19,919 bases of DNA, from the NCBI GenBank assembly GCA_945882475.1, contig CAMCWJ010000013.1, forward strand, positions 1 to 19,919. The letters are read 5' to 3'. A model generated the notes under the pieces. That model was not told where the DNA came from. It saw nothing but the letters and a program-made list of their open reading frames with translations, and did not search any database. Of the stretch, positions 6,509 to 14,445 are shown in pieces (position 1 is the stretch's first letter; each line of letters starts with the position of its first letter). The DNA is from Bifidobacterium breve. GTDB lineage: Bacteria > Actinomycetota > Actinomycetes > Mycobacteriales > Mycobacteriaceae. The position numbers and the translations under genes were made by a program.

Positions 6509-7483
6509 ATGCACGCTGTCGAAGTCGCCGAGACGGGCGGTCCCGAGGTCCTGCGCGTGGTCGACAAACCCACGCCATCCCCCGCCACCGGAGAGGTGCT
6601 CATCAAGGCCGACGCCATCGGGGTCAACTACATCGACACCTACTTCCGTTCCGGGACCTACCCGCGGCCGTTGCCGTTCGTGGTGGGAACCGAAGTGTGC
6701 GGCACCGTGGCGGCGCTCGGCGACGATGTGCCGGCGATCAGCATCGGCGACCGCGTGGTCACTGCCAACGCCGTGGGCGCGTACGCCGAATACTGCACCG
6801 CCCCAGCTGATTTCGTTGCCTACGTGCCTGAATCTGTGCAGTCCGACGTTGTCGCTTCAGCTCTACTGAAGGGCATGACGGCGCACTACCTGATCAAGTC
6901 GGTCTACCAGGTTCAGCCACGGGATTTCCTACTGGTTCACGCCGGCGCCGGCGGGGTCGGCCTGATCCTCACCCAGTGGGCGACCACCCTGGGAGCCAGG
7001 GTCATCACCACCGCGTCGACTCCGGAGAAGGCCGAGGCGTCCCGGCAGGCCGGCGCGGTGGAGGTGCTCGACTACCCCGACGATCCGGTCGAGTTCGGTG
7101 GCCGAGTGCGCGACTTAACCAACGGACACGGGGTGGCGGCCGTGTACGACGGAGTAGGTGCCTCGACGTTCGACGCAAGCCTGGCCAGCCTGGCCGTTCG
7201 CGGCACGCTCGCACTGTTCGGCGCGTCCAGTGGACCGGTGCCACCGGTCGATCCGCAACGGCTCAACACCGCCGGATCGGTCTACCTCACCAGGCCGGCG
7301 CTGCCGCACTTCGTGCGCACCCCGGACGAATTCGCCTGGCGCGCAGGAGAAGTGCTGGAAGCCATTGCCGATGGCTCGATCGCCATCACCGTGGGCGGGC
7401 ATTACCCGCTGGCCGAGGCGCATCGCGCGCACAGCGATCTGCAGGCGCGGTTGACGACCGGTTCGATCGTGCTGGTGCCCTGA
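6509..7483 (+). CDS. qor: Zinc-free quinone oxidoreductase (MDR family, NADPH-dependent)
   Basis: Cytoplasmic medium-chain dehydrogenase/reductase resembling Rv1454c, expected to reduce quinones or other electrophilic carbonyls with NADPH. The 324-residue product has the GroES-like N-terminal domain, with GVNYIDTYFRSGTYP at 38-52 and VVGTEVCGTV at 58-67, and no zinc-binding cysteine cluster, as in the QOR branch. The nucleotide-binding Rossmann domain begins at VHAGAGGVG (143-151, AxxGxxG type). The end, TTGSIVLVP, is typical of the family. The start chosen is MHAVEVAETGG, which matches the family N terminus; a frame extension to 6446 would overlap the divergent gene. No ribosome binding site is obvious, consistent with a leaderless message. 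The physiological substrate is not shown by the sequence. Confidence 0.9.
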   Translation: MHAVEVAETGGPEVLRVVDKPTPSPATGEVLIKADAIGVNYIDTYFRSGTYPRPLPFVVGTEVCGTVAALGDDVPAISIGDRVVTANAVGAYAEYCTAPADFVAYVPESVQSDVVASALLKGMTAHYLIKSVYQVQPRDFLLVHAGAGGVGLILTQWATTLGARVITTASTPEKAEASRQAGAVEVLDYPDDPVEFGGRVRDLTNGHGVAAVYDGVGASTFDASLASLAVRGTLALFGASSGPVPPVDPQRLNTAGSVYLTRPALPHFVRTPDEFAWRAGEVLEAIADGSIAITVGGHYPLAEAHRAHSDLQARLTTGSIVLVP

Positions 7484-7488
7484 AGCGG

Positions 7489-7494
7489 TATATT
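7489..7494 (+). promoter_or_regulatory. -10 element (TATATT) before the envelope-like orphan gene
   Basis: TATATT lies six bases after the qor stop in otherwise GC-rich DNA and fits TANNNT. Transcription would start near 7501, leaving a leader of about 25 bases with GGGGGA before the ATG at 7526. This suggests the orphan has its own promoter rather than depending only on qor readthrough. The -35 would lie in the qor 3' end and is not clear. Confidence 0.5.
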
Positions 7495-7525
7495 TCATGA
7501 TCCAGCCGCAGATCGGGGGACGCTC

Positions 7526-8476
7526 ATGTTGGCATTGACCAAGTCGCCTCTCACTGCGGGTATGGCCACATTCGGCGCCGGGATGATCGCTCTCAGCCTG
7601 GTAACTGTGCCGCCGAACGCAGGGGCGCCGATCGCAGGGGCGCGTACCGCCGTGCACCTCGGTTCCGTTGAACTCATCGCCTTACTCTCAACCGGCGCCT
7701 CAGCTATTGCGCCGACGCCCGGCACCTCAGCTATCGCGCCGCCGCCCGGCACCTCAGCGATTACGCCGACCGGTCCCGATCTGACGGCCGCGGCGACCGG
7801 CACCTTCATCGACGACGTTATCCACGCCATCCACCGCGTGACCTGGCCAGTGGGGTACGCGGTCGCCAGTCTGGGCTCATTTCTCGAACATGCGGTTGCG
7901 GGGCCTTTTCTTCCACTTCTTGCTCTCAACATCTTTCTGAATTGGCAGAGTCCACTGATCGACGGGATCGAGAGCCTTCTCGCGGGCTGGGTCAACTTCG
8001 TCAGGGGCATCTACGACCCCATCTCCGCCCTCTTCGGCTTCGCGCGGGGGATCAATTACGAGATCGACCCCCCCTGCACCAACTGCACTTGGACACTGGA
8101 CTGGGACGGCACCGTGACGATCTTGGCCGACTCGCGGACAACCGCGACGCCCGCGGCCACCAGGTCCGCCGCGCGCCCGGCGGCCGCATCGGTGAAAAGT
8201 CCGGCGATCACACTCGCCAACGCAGGCGATCAGTCCACTCCGCAGCCGCGGCAATCAGCGCGGGGCGCGGCGACGAGGGCTGGCGTCGAGCCGAATTCCG
8301 GCCGTTCGACTGCGGCCCGGCAGCGCACCGGTGAACAGGCTGCCGCTACGGGGATCGCGCACGCCCACGCCACGGCAAGCACAAACAGACGGCGATCGGC
8401 GTCGGCTCAGCCGAACAGCGTCGGCAGCCCCAACACCGAATCAACGGCCAGCGCGCAGAACACCGCGGCCAGATAG
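7526..8476 (+). CDS. Hypothetical secreted or cell-envelope protein with a 9-residue repeat
   Basis: I do not recognise this 316-residue protein with certainty. Its N terminus (MLALTKSPLTAGMATFGAGM then IALSLVTVPP) is a signal-peptide-like hydrophobic segment with an Ala/Gly-rich start, resembling mycobacterial envelope proteins of the GjpA-like or PE_PGRS-associated kind. Residues 58-84 hold three copies of [A/T]SAIAPxPG-like sequence. A middle domain (about 94-175) has aromatic and hydrophobic amphipathic segments (WPVGYAVASLGSFLEHA; FLPLLALNIFLNW; AGWVNFVRGIYDPISALFGF). A close cysteine pair, PPCTNC (182-187), precedes WTLDWDGT. The remaining third is low-complexity Ala/Thr/Ser/Arg-rich. 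The ATG has GGGGGA four bases upstream. It sits where M. tuberculosis has PE_PGRS28, between qor and ctaB, and its last 70 bases overlap the convergent ctaB. Export is inferred; function unknown. Confidence 0.75.
   Translation: MLALTKSPLTAGMATFGAGMIALSLVTVPPNAGAPIAGARTAVHLGSVELIALLSTGASAIAPTPGTSAIAPPPGTSAITPTGPDLTAAATGTFIDDVIHAIHRVTWPVGYAVASLGSFLEHAVAGPFLPLLALNIFLNWQSPLIDGIESLLAGWVNFVRGIYDPISALFGFARGINYEIDPPCTNCTWTLDWDGTVTILADSRTTATPAATRSAARPAAASVKSPAITLANAGDQSTPQPRQSARGAATRAGVEPNSGRSTAARQRTGEQAAATGIAHAHATASTNRRRSASAQPNSVGSPNTESTASAQNTAAR
7697..7777 (+). repeat. Three 27-bp tandem repeats in the orphan gene
   Basis: Units at 7697-7723, 7724-7750 and 7751-7777 each begin RCCTCAGC. The first two are nearly identical; the third is more diverged. 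They encode ASAIAPTPG, TSAIAPPPG and TSAITPTGP, a proline-rich linker after the hydrophobic N terminus. Confidence 0.8.
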
Positions 8477-9336
8477 TTGTTGGACTGCAGGAACAGCTTG
8501 AGGGGCTTGACTGCTTCGCCGCGGCGCACGCCGGCCTGCAGGCGGTGCGCCAGGGTCAGGAACCAGGCGCCGGCCAGTACCGCCACCGCGGCATACAGCC
8601 ACCCGGCGGCGGGCACCAGTGCCAGCGTCGCCAGCACCGTGAGCCAGGTGTAGACGACGATCTGCTTGGTCACCTGGCGTTCAGTGGCGACCACCGGCAG
8701 CATCGGCACCCCTGCGGCGCGGTAGTCCTCCTTGTAGCGCATTGCCAGCGCCCAGGTGTGCGGAGGGGTCCAGAAGAAGATGACGGCGAACATGACCAAG
8801 GCCTGCCAGCCGATGGTTCCGGTGGCAGCCGACCAGCCGATCATCACCGGCATGCACCCGGCGGCCCCGCCCCACACCACGTTCTGCGAGGTACGGCGCT
8901 TGAGCAGCAGGGTGTAGACCAGCACGTAGAACGCGATCGTGGCGGCCGCCAGATGGGCCGACAGCATGTTGGTGGTCCACCACAGCCAGAAGAATGAGGC
9001 GACCGACAACGCCAAGCCGAACACCAGGGCGTGGCTGCGCGGCACGGTGGCCCGGGCCAGTGGGCGGGCCGCGGTGCGCTTCATCACCTTGTCGATGTCG
9101 GCGTCGGCCACGCAGTTCAGCGTGTTCGCCCCGCCGGCGGCCAGCATGCCGCCGAAAAGGGTGTTCAGGATCAGCACCAGATCCACGGATCCGCGGGTGG
9201 CCAGCAGCATCGCCGGAATCGTCGTGACCAGCAGAAGCTCGATCACGCGGGGCTTGGTCAGCGACACGTAGCCCAGCAGGGAGGTGCGGATGCGATTCGG
9301 CGCGGCCCCGGTGAGGTGGCTTTCGCGAACGCTCAC
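8407..9336 (-). CDS. ctaB: Protoheme IX farnesyltransferase (heme O synthase) CtaB
   Basis: Transfers a farnesyl group to heme b to give heme O, the substrate of CtaA; an integral membrane UbiA-family prenyltransferase. The 309-residue product has about nine helices. The first aspartate-rich motif is NCVADADID (74-82) followed by KVMKRTAARP, and the second conserved loop is YKEDYRAAGVPMLP (201-214). WGGAAGCMPVMIGW and FFWTPPHTWALAMRY are signature stretches nearly identical to M. tuberculosis CtaB. The GTG at 9336 is preferred because GAGGAG (9346-9351) lies nine bases before it; a TTG at 9345 would abut that site directly. It diverges from tkt, and its 3' end overlaps the convergent orphan by 70 bp. 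A palindrome over its probable promoter suggests regulation. Confidence 0.95.
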   Translation of the reverse strand: MSVRESHLTGAAPNRIRTSLLGYVSLTKPRVIELLLVTTIPAMLLATRGSVDLVLILNTLFGGMLAAGGANTLNCVADADIDKVMKRTAARPLARATVPRSHALVFGLALSVASFFWLWWTTNMLSAHLAAATIAFYVLVYTLLLKRRTSQNVVWGGAAGCMPVMIGWSAATGTIGWQALVMFAVIFFWTPPHTWALAMRYKEDYRAAGVPMLPVVATERQVTKQIVVYTWLTVLATLALVPAAGWLYAAVAVLAGAWFLTLAHRLQAGVRRGEAVKPLKLFLQSNNYLAAVFCALAVDSVLGLPTLFG

Positions 9337-9380
9337 GGGTGTCAACTCCTCAAGGCCTCGGGCGACCGCGGAAGACAGCC

Positions 9381-9407
9381 CGGTCTACTACAGGCGATGG
9401 TAGACCG
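9381..9407. promoter_or_regulatory. 8-bp inverted repeat over the probable ctaB promoter
   Basis: CGGTCTAC at 9381-9388 is mirrored exactly by GTAGACCG at 9400-9407 with an 11-base spacer. On the minus strand TACCAT (9402-9397) matches TANNNT and would start transcription near 9390, inside the palindrome. The site is therefore placed like a repressor operator for ctaB; it could also fold as a hairpin at the 5' end of the ctaB transcript. No regulator is identified. Confidence 0.5.
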
Positions 9408-9422
9408 CGCCCGGCCGCAGCG

Positions 9423-9510
9423 GAACCTCCGGGTCGGTTCGAGAGTTTTCCACCACCAACCGCGGGTGCGACGGGTGCGGTTCAACGACAACGGTTCACC
9501 TCCCGGTTAC
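9423..9510. repeat. Cluster of CGGTT-containing repeats between ctaB and tkt
   Basis: CGGTTCA occurs at 9478-9484 and again at 9492-9498 (14-base period), with related CGGTTC at 9435-9440 and CGGTTAC at 9504-9510. GAACC at 9423-9427 and GGTTC at 9436-9440 form an inverted repeat, and CGGGTGCG is doubled at 9463 and 9472. The surrounding divergent region has no gene. These may be transcription-factor sites for tkt or ctaB, or chance in GC-rich DNA. Confidence 0.3.
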
Positions 9511-9567
9511 CTGTTGGCAAGCCCGATGCGCTGCGCTGAAGCCTGCACGCACCGGGCATCCCGCCAC

Positions 9568-9573
9568 TAGGGT
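9568..9573 (+). promoter_or_regulatory. -10 element (TAGGGT) of the pentose phosphate operon
   Basis: TAGGGT fits TANNNT and would place a transcription start near 9580, giving a leader of about 39 bases with AGGAG (9607-9611) seven bases before the tkt GTG at 9619. It is the best -10 candidate close to tkt. The -35 region is weak. Confidence 0.45.
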
Positions 9574-9618
9574 GAATACCGCCTTGCCCGCTGACGCGAC
9601 GAAGCCAGGAGTGAGTTC

Positions 9619-11712
9619 GTGACGACGCTCGAAGAGATTTCCGCGCTGACCCGACCGCACCACCCCGACGATTGGACCGAGCTCGACTCGACCGCCGTCG
9701 ACACGGTGCGGGTGCTGGCCGCCGACGCCGTGCAGAAGGTCGGCAACGGACATCCCGGCACGGCCATGAGCCTGGCGCCGCTGGCCTACACCCTCTTCCA
9801 GCGGGCGATGCGCCACGATCCCAGCGACACCGAGTGGCTGGGCCGGGACCGGTTCGTGCTGTCCTGCGGGCACAGCAGCCTCACCCTCTACCTGCAGCTC
9901 TACCTCGGCGGGTTCGGCCTGGAACTCTCCGACATCGAGGCACTGCGAACCTGGGGCTCCAAGACCCCGGGGCATCCGGAGTTCCGGCACACCAGAGGCG
10001 TGGAGATCACCACCGGCCCGCTGGGTCAGGGCCTGGCCTCCGCGGTGGGCATGGCCATGGCGGCCCGCTTCGAACGCGGCCTGTTCGACCCCGACGCCCC
10101 CGCCGGCACCAGCCCGTTCGATCACTACATCTATGTGATCGCCTCCGACGGCGACATGGAGGAGGGCGTCACCAGCGAGGCCTGCTCGCTGGCGGGCACC
10201 CAGCAACTGGGCAACCTCATCGTGTTCTGGGACGACAACGAGATCTCCATCGAGCACGACACCAACATCGCCTTCACTGAGGACACCCCCGCCCGCTACG
10301 AGGCCTACGGCTGGCATGTCCAGATCGTGGACGGCGGTGAGAACGTGACCGGTATCGAGAAGGCGATCGAAGCGGCCAAAAAGGTCACCGACAAGCCGTC
10401 GTTCATCGCACTGCGCACCATCATCGGCTATCCGGCGCCGACCAAGATGAACACCGGCGGCGTGCACGGCTCAGCACTCGGCGCCGATGAGGTGGCGGCC
10501 ACCAAGAAGGTTCTGGGCTTCGATCCGGACAAGAATTTCGAGGTGCGCGACGAGGTGATCGCCCACACCCGCAAGCTTGTCGATCGCGGCCGGGCGGCAC
10601 ACACCGAATGGCAGGGTGGTTTCGACGCCTGGGCCAAGCGCGAACCGGAGCGCAAGAAACTGCTCGACCGCCTGCTTGCCCGGGAGTTGCCGGCCGGCTG
10701 GGACGCCGACCTGACGCACTGGGAACCGGGCTCCAAACCGGTCGCCACCCGGGCCGCATTCGGTCAGGTCCTCAACGACGTCGCGCCCAAACTGCCCGAG
10801 CTGTGGGGCGGCTCGGCGGATCTGGCCGGCAGCAACAACACCACCATCGAAGGCGTCAAGTCGTTCGGTCCGCCGTCGATCTCCACCCACGACTACACCG
10901 CCGACTGGTACGGCCGGGTGCTGCACTTCGGCATCCGCGAACACGCGATGGGCGCGATCCTGTCCGGGATTGTGCTGCACGGCCCGACCCGCGCCTTCGG
11001 CGGCACCTTCATGCAGTTCTCCGACTACATGCGTCCGGCCGCGCGCCTGGCGGCCCTGATGGAGATCGATCCCATCTACATCTGGACGCACGACTCGATC
11101 GGCCTGGGCGAGGACGGCCCCACCCATCAGCCGGTCGAGCATCTGGCCGCGCTGCGGGCCATTCCGAACCTGGCGGTGGTGCGCCCAGGCGATCCCAATG
11201 AGACCGCGTACTCGTGGCGCGCCATCATCGCCCGCGGCACCGACGCCGCAAGCGGCCCGGTCGGGTTCATCCTGACCCGCCAGGGTGTCCCGGTCCTGGA
11301 GGGCACCAGCAGCGAGGGCGTGGCCCGCGGCGGCTACGTGCTCGGCGGCGGCTCCGCGCATGACGCCGACGTCATCATCATCGCGACCGGATCCGAACTG
11401 CAGCTCGCTGTCGAGGCCCGGAAACTGTTGGCCGACAAGGACATCAACGCAGCCGTGGTGTCGATGCCCTGCGTCGAATGGTTCGAGGCCCAGCCGCAGA
11501 CCTACCGCGACAGCGTTCTGCCGCCGAAGGTCACGGCACGGGTCGCCGTGGAAGCCGGAATCGCACAGAGCTGGTACAAGTTCGTCCCCGGCGGCGAGAT
11601 CGTCTCGCTGGAGCACTACGGCGCCTCCGCCGACGACAAAACCCTGTTCCGCGAGTTCGGTTTCACCCCGGAGGCGGTCGCCGCCGCCGCCCAGCGAGCA
11701 CTCGACAACTGA
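9619..11712 (+). CDS. tkt: Transketolase
   Basis: Thiamine-diphosphate enzyme that moves two-carbon units between sugar phosphates in the non-oxidative pentose phosphate pathway; cytoplasmic homodimer. The 697-residue length is normal. Recognisable motifs are GNGHPGTAM (42-50, substrate/TPP site), DRFVLSCGHSS (77-87), GPLGQGLASAVGMA (133-146) and the metal-diphosphate motif SDGDMEEG (176-183). Further on are GIREHAMGAI, the glutamate-containing part of the pyrimidine-binding domain, and DSIGLGEDGPTHQPVEH. The C-terminal domain starts near VSMPCVEWFE. The GTG start has AGGAG seven bases upstream. It is the first gene of a five-gene operon (tkt-tal-zwf-opcA-pgl) and diverges from ctaB. Equivalent to Rv1449c. 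Confidence 0.97.
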   Translation: MTTLEEISALTRPHHPDDWTELDSTAVDTVRVLAADAVQKVGNGHPGTAMSLAPLAYTLFQRAMRHDPSDTEWLGRDRFVLSCGHSSLTLYLQLYLGGFGLELSDIEALRTWGSKTPGHPEFRHTRGVEITTGPLGQGLASAVGMAMAARFERGLFDPDAPAGTSPFDHYIYVIASDGDMEEGVTSEACSLAGTQQLGNLIVFWDDNEISIEHDTNIAFTEDTPARYEAYGWHVQIVDGGENVTGIEKAIEAAKKVTDKPSFIALRTIIGYPAPTKMNTGGVHGSALGADEVAATKKVLGFDPDKNFEVRDEVIAHTRKLVDRGRAAHTEWQGGFDAWAKREPERKKLLDRLLARELPAGWDADLTHWEPGSKPVATRAAFGQVLNDVAPKLPELWGGSADLAGSNNTTIEGVKSFGPPSISTHDYTADWYGRVLHFGIREHAMGAILSGIVLHGPTRAFGGTFMQFSDYMRPAARLAALMEIDPIYIWTHDSIGLGEDGPTHQPVEHLAALRAIPNLAVVRPGDPNETAYSWRAIIARGTDAASGPVGFILTRQGVPVLEGTSSEGVARGGYVLGGGSAHDADVIIIATGSELQLAVEARKLLADKDINAAVVSMPCVEWFEAQPQTYRDSVLPPKVTARVAVEAGIAQSWYKFVPGGEIVSLEHYGASADDKTLFREFGFTPEAVAAAAQRALDN

Positions 11713-11730
11713 TCCCCCGAAGGAGTTTCC

Positions 11731-12849
11731 ATGGCACAGAACAGCAATCTCGCAGCGTTGTCGGCGGCGGGCGTTTCCGTCTGGCTCGACGACCTGTCCC
11801 GCGATCGACTCAGTAGCGGCAACCTCCAGGAGTTGATCGACACCAAGAGCGTGGTGGGCGTCACCACGAACCCGTCGATCTTCCAGGCCGCGCTCTCGAA
11901 GGGCACCGCCTACGACGCCCAGGTCGCCGAACTCGCGGCGCGTGGCGCCGACGTCGACGCCACCATCCGCACCGCCACCACCGACGACGTCCGCCGGGCC
12001 TGCGACGTTCTCCGGCCGCAGTGGGTGGCCTCCAACGGCGTCGACGGCCGGGTCTCGATCGAGGTCGACCCGCGACTGGCGCACGAGACCGACAAGACGA
12101 TCCTGCAGGCGATCGAACTGTGGAAGATCGTCGACCGGCCCAATGTGCTGATCAAGATTCCCGCCACCCTGGCCGGTCTCCCCGCGATCACCGCCGTTCT
12201 GGCCGAAGGCATATCGGTCAACGTGACGCTGATCTTCTCCGTCGCGCGCCACCGCGCGGTCATGGAGGCCTATCTCGCCGGTCTCGAAGCCGCCCAGGCA
12301 GCCGGGCACGATCTGAACCTGATCCATTCCGTCGCGTCGTTCTTCGTCTCCCGGGTGGATACCGAGATCGACAAGCGGCTTGAGGCGATCGGCACGGACG
12401 AGGCATTGGACTTGCGCGGCAAGGCCGGGGTGGCCAACGCACGCCTGGCCTACGCCGCCTACGAGGAGGTGTTCTGCTCCGGGGGGCGTTGGACACCATT
12501 GGCCCAGGCCGGCGGTTGGGTGCAGCGTCCGCTCTGGGCATCCACCGGGGTGAAGAATCCCGACTACTCCGACACCCTCTACGTCACCGAGTTGGTGGGA
12601 CCCAACACGGTCAACACCATGCCGGAGAAGACCCTCGACGCGGTCGCCGACCACGGCGACGTCACCGGCGACACCCTCAGCGGAACCGGTGCCGCCTCGC
12701 AGGCGGTGTTCGACGACCTCAGCGCCATCGGCATCGACTTGGAGTCGGTGTTCACCCATCTTGAGGACGACGGCGTGGACAAATTCGAGAAGTCCTGGCA
12801 GGAACTGCTTGACGCGACCCAGGGCCAGTTGGACGCCGCCGCGAAATGA
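11731..12849 (+). CDS. tal: Transaldolase
   Basis: Transfers a dihydroxyacetone unit between sedoheptulose 7-phosphate and glyceraldehyde 3-phosphate; cytoplasmic. At 372 residues it belongs to the long actinobacterial type. Catalytic features: WLDDLSR (19-25) carrying the acid/base aspartate, TTNPSIF (45-51), VSIEVDPRLAHET (108-120), and the Schiff-base lysine K142 in NVLIKIPAT. The sulfur-containing C-terminal stretch from DTLYVTELVGPNTVNTMPE is typical. The ATG follows AAGGAG (11720-11725) with a five-base spacer, 18 bases after the tkt stop. Its own stop overlaps the zwf start as ATGA. Equivalent to Rv1448c. Confidence 0.97.
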   Translation: MAQNSNLAALSAAGVSVWLDDLSRDRLSSGNLQELIDTKSVVGVTTNPSIFQAALSKGTAYDAQVAELAARGADVDATIRTATTDDVRRACDVLRPQWVASNGVDGRVSIEVDPRLAHETDKTILQAIELWKIVDRPNVLIKIPATLAGLPAITAVLAEGISVNVTLIFSVARHRAVMEAYLAGLEAAQAAGHDLNLIHSVASFFVSRVDTEIDKRLEAIGTDEALDLRGKAGVANARLAYAAYEEVFCSGGRWTPLAQAGGWVQRPLWASTGVKNPDYSDTLYVTELVGPNTVNTMPEKTLDAVADHGDVTGDTLSGTGAASQAVFDDLSAIGIDLESVFTHLEDDGVDKFEKSWQELLDATQGQLDAAAK

Positions 12850-14423
12850 GTTCGGCCATCGACGCAGTCACGCCGCCCGACGCCGGGGTCGGCTCGCCGG
12901 CCAAGTGGCGCAACCCGTTACGGGACAAGTTCGACAAGCGGATGCCGCGCGTCGCCGGGCCGTGCGGGGTGGTGATCTTCGGCGTCACCGGCGACCTGTC
13001 CCGCAAGAAACTGATGCCGGCGATCTATGACTTGGCCAACCGAGGTCTGCTGCCGCCGTCGTTCTCACTGGTGGGCTTCGCCCGCCGCGAGTGGGCCGAT
13101 CAAGACTTCGGCCAGATCGTCTACGACGCCGTCAAGGAACACGCCCGGACCCCGTTCCGGCAGGAGGTCTGGGATCGCCTGGCCGAGGGATTCCGGTTCG
13201 TGCAGGGAAGTTTCGACGACGACGCGGCCTTCGCGCTGCTCGCCGAGACCCTCGAAAAGCTTGACGCCGAGCGCGGGACAGGCGGCAACCATGCCTTCTA
13301 CCTGTCGATTCCGCCGAAAGCGTTCCCAGTGGTGTGCGAGCAGTTGAAACGTTCCGGACTTGCCGCCCCCAAAGAGGACCAGTGGTGCCGGGTGGTGATC
13401 GAGAAGCCATTCGGCCACGACCTGCAGAGCGCCATCGAACTCAACAAAGTGGTCAACGGCGTGTTCCCCGAGGAATCGGTGTTCCGCATCGACCACTACC
13501 TCGGCAAGGAGACGGTGCAGAACATCCTGGCGCTGCGCTTCGCCAATGCCCTCTATGAGCCGATCTGGAACAGCCACTACGTCGACAGTGTGCAGATCAC
13601 CATGGCCGAGGACATCGGCCTCGGCGGCCGCGCCGGCTACTACGACGGAATTGGCGCCGCCCGGGACGTGATCCAGAACCATCTGCTGCAACTGTTGGCG
13701 CTGACCGCCATGGAGGAGCCGGTGAGCTTCTCCCCCGATGAGATCAAGGCCGAGAAGATCAAGGTGCTCTCCGCGACCCGGCTAGCCGAGCCGCTGGATC
13801 TGACCACCGCTCGCGGGCAGTACGCCTCGGGCTGGCAGGGCGGCGAACAGGTGGTCGGCCTGCTCGACGAGGACGGCTTCTCCAAGACCTCGACCACTGA
13901 GACGTTCGCCGCCATCCAACTCGAGGTCGACACCCGGCGCTGGGCGGGTGTGCCGTTCTACCTCCGGACCGGCAAGCGTCTGGGCCGGCGGGTCACCGAG
14001 ATCGCGCTGATGTTCAAGCGGGCCCCGCACCTGCCGTTCGACGCCACCATGACCGAGGAACTCGGCCAGAACGCGCTGGTGTTCCGGGTTCAGCCGGACG
14101 AGGGCATCACGTTGCGCTTCGGCTCGAAGGTGCCGGGCTCGACGATGGAGGTGCGCGACGTCAATATGGACTTCTCCTACGGGTCGGCGTTCGCCGAGGA
14201 TTCCCCGGAGGCCTACGAGCGGCTGATCCTCGATGTGCTGCTCGGCGAGCCGTCGCTGTTCCCGGTCAACGCCGAGGTCGAATTATCCTGGGAGATCATC
14301 GATCCCGCGCTGGAGTACTGGGCTTCCCACGGGACACCCGAGGCGTACGAGTCCGGCACCTGGGGGCCGGCGTCGGCGTTCGGGATGCTGGAGCGCTCGG
14401 GCCGGGAATGGCGGCGGCCATGA
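12846..14423 (+). CDS. zwf: Glucose-6-phosphate 1-dehydrogenase
   Basis: Oxidises glucose 6-phosphate to 6-phosphogluconolactone and produces NADPH (or F-NADH depending on cofactor preference); entry to the oxidative pentose phosphate pathway. The 525-residue product has the nucleotide-binding GVTGDLSRKK (46-55), EKPFG (186-190) and the active-site RIDHYLGKE (214-222) with its catalytic histidine. Later motifs RWAGVPFYLRTGKRL and WEIIDP are also present. The ATG at 12846 overlaps the tal stop (ATGA), implying coupled translation. It corresponds to Rv1447c (zwf2), the copy linked to tkt and opcA, rather than an unlinked zwf1. The following gene, opcA, encodes the assembly and allosteric partner of this enzyme in Corynebacterium. 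Confidence 0.97.
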   Translation: MSSAIDAVTPPDAGVGSPAKWRNPLRDKFDKRMPRVAGPCGVVIFGVTGDLSRKKLMPAIYDLANRGLLPPSFSLVGFARREWADQDFGQIVYDAVKEHARTPFRQEVWDRLAEGFRFVQGSFDDDAAFALLAETLEKLDAERGTGGNHAFYLSIPPKAFPVVCEQLKRSGLAAPKEDQWCRVVIEKPFGHDLQSAIELNKVVNGVFPEESVFRIDHYLGKETVQNILALRFANALYEPIWNSHYVDSVQITMAEDIGLGGRAGYYDGIGAARDVIQNHLLQLLALTAMEEPVSFSPDEIKAEKIKVLSATRLAEPLDLTTARGQYASGWQGGEQVVGLLDEDGFSKTSTTETFAAIQLEVDTRRWAGVPFYLRTGKRLGRRVTEIALMFKRAPHLPFDATMTEELGQNALVFRVQPDEGITLRFGSKVPGSTMEVRDVNMDFSYGSAFAEDSPEAYERLILDVLLGEPSLFPVNAEVELSWEIIDPALEYWASHGTPEAYESGTWGPASAFGMLERSGREWRRP

Positions 14424-14445
14424 CCGTCGGAAGGGGCGCAGCAGG

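Noticed and set aside
9337..9618. A hidden small gene in the ctaB-tkt gap (a PE_PGRS gene lies near here in M. tuberculosis)
   Set aside because: Open frames here are extensions or shadows with no start signal; the region looks regulatory and no PE or Gly-Ala repeat sequence is present.
10471..12759. A 762-codon open frame on the minus strand opposite tkt and tal
   Set aside because: Gly/Val/Asp/Arg-rich product typical of an antisense frame to GC-rich genes; tkt and tal motifs are intact on the other strand.
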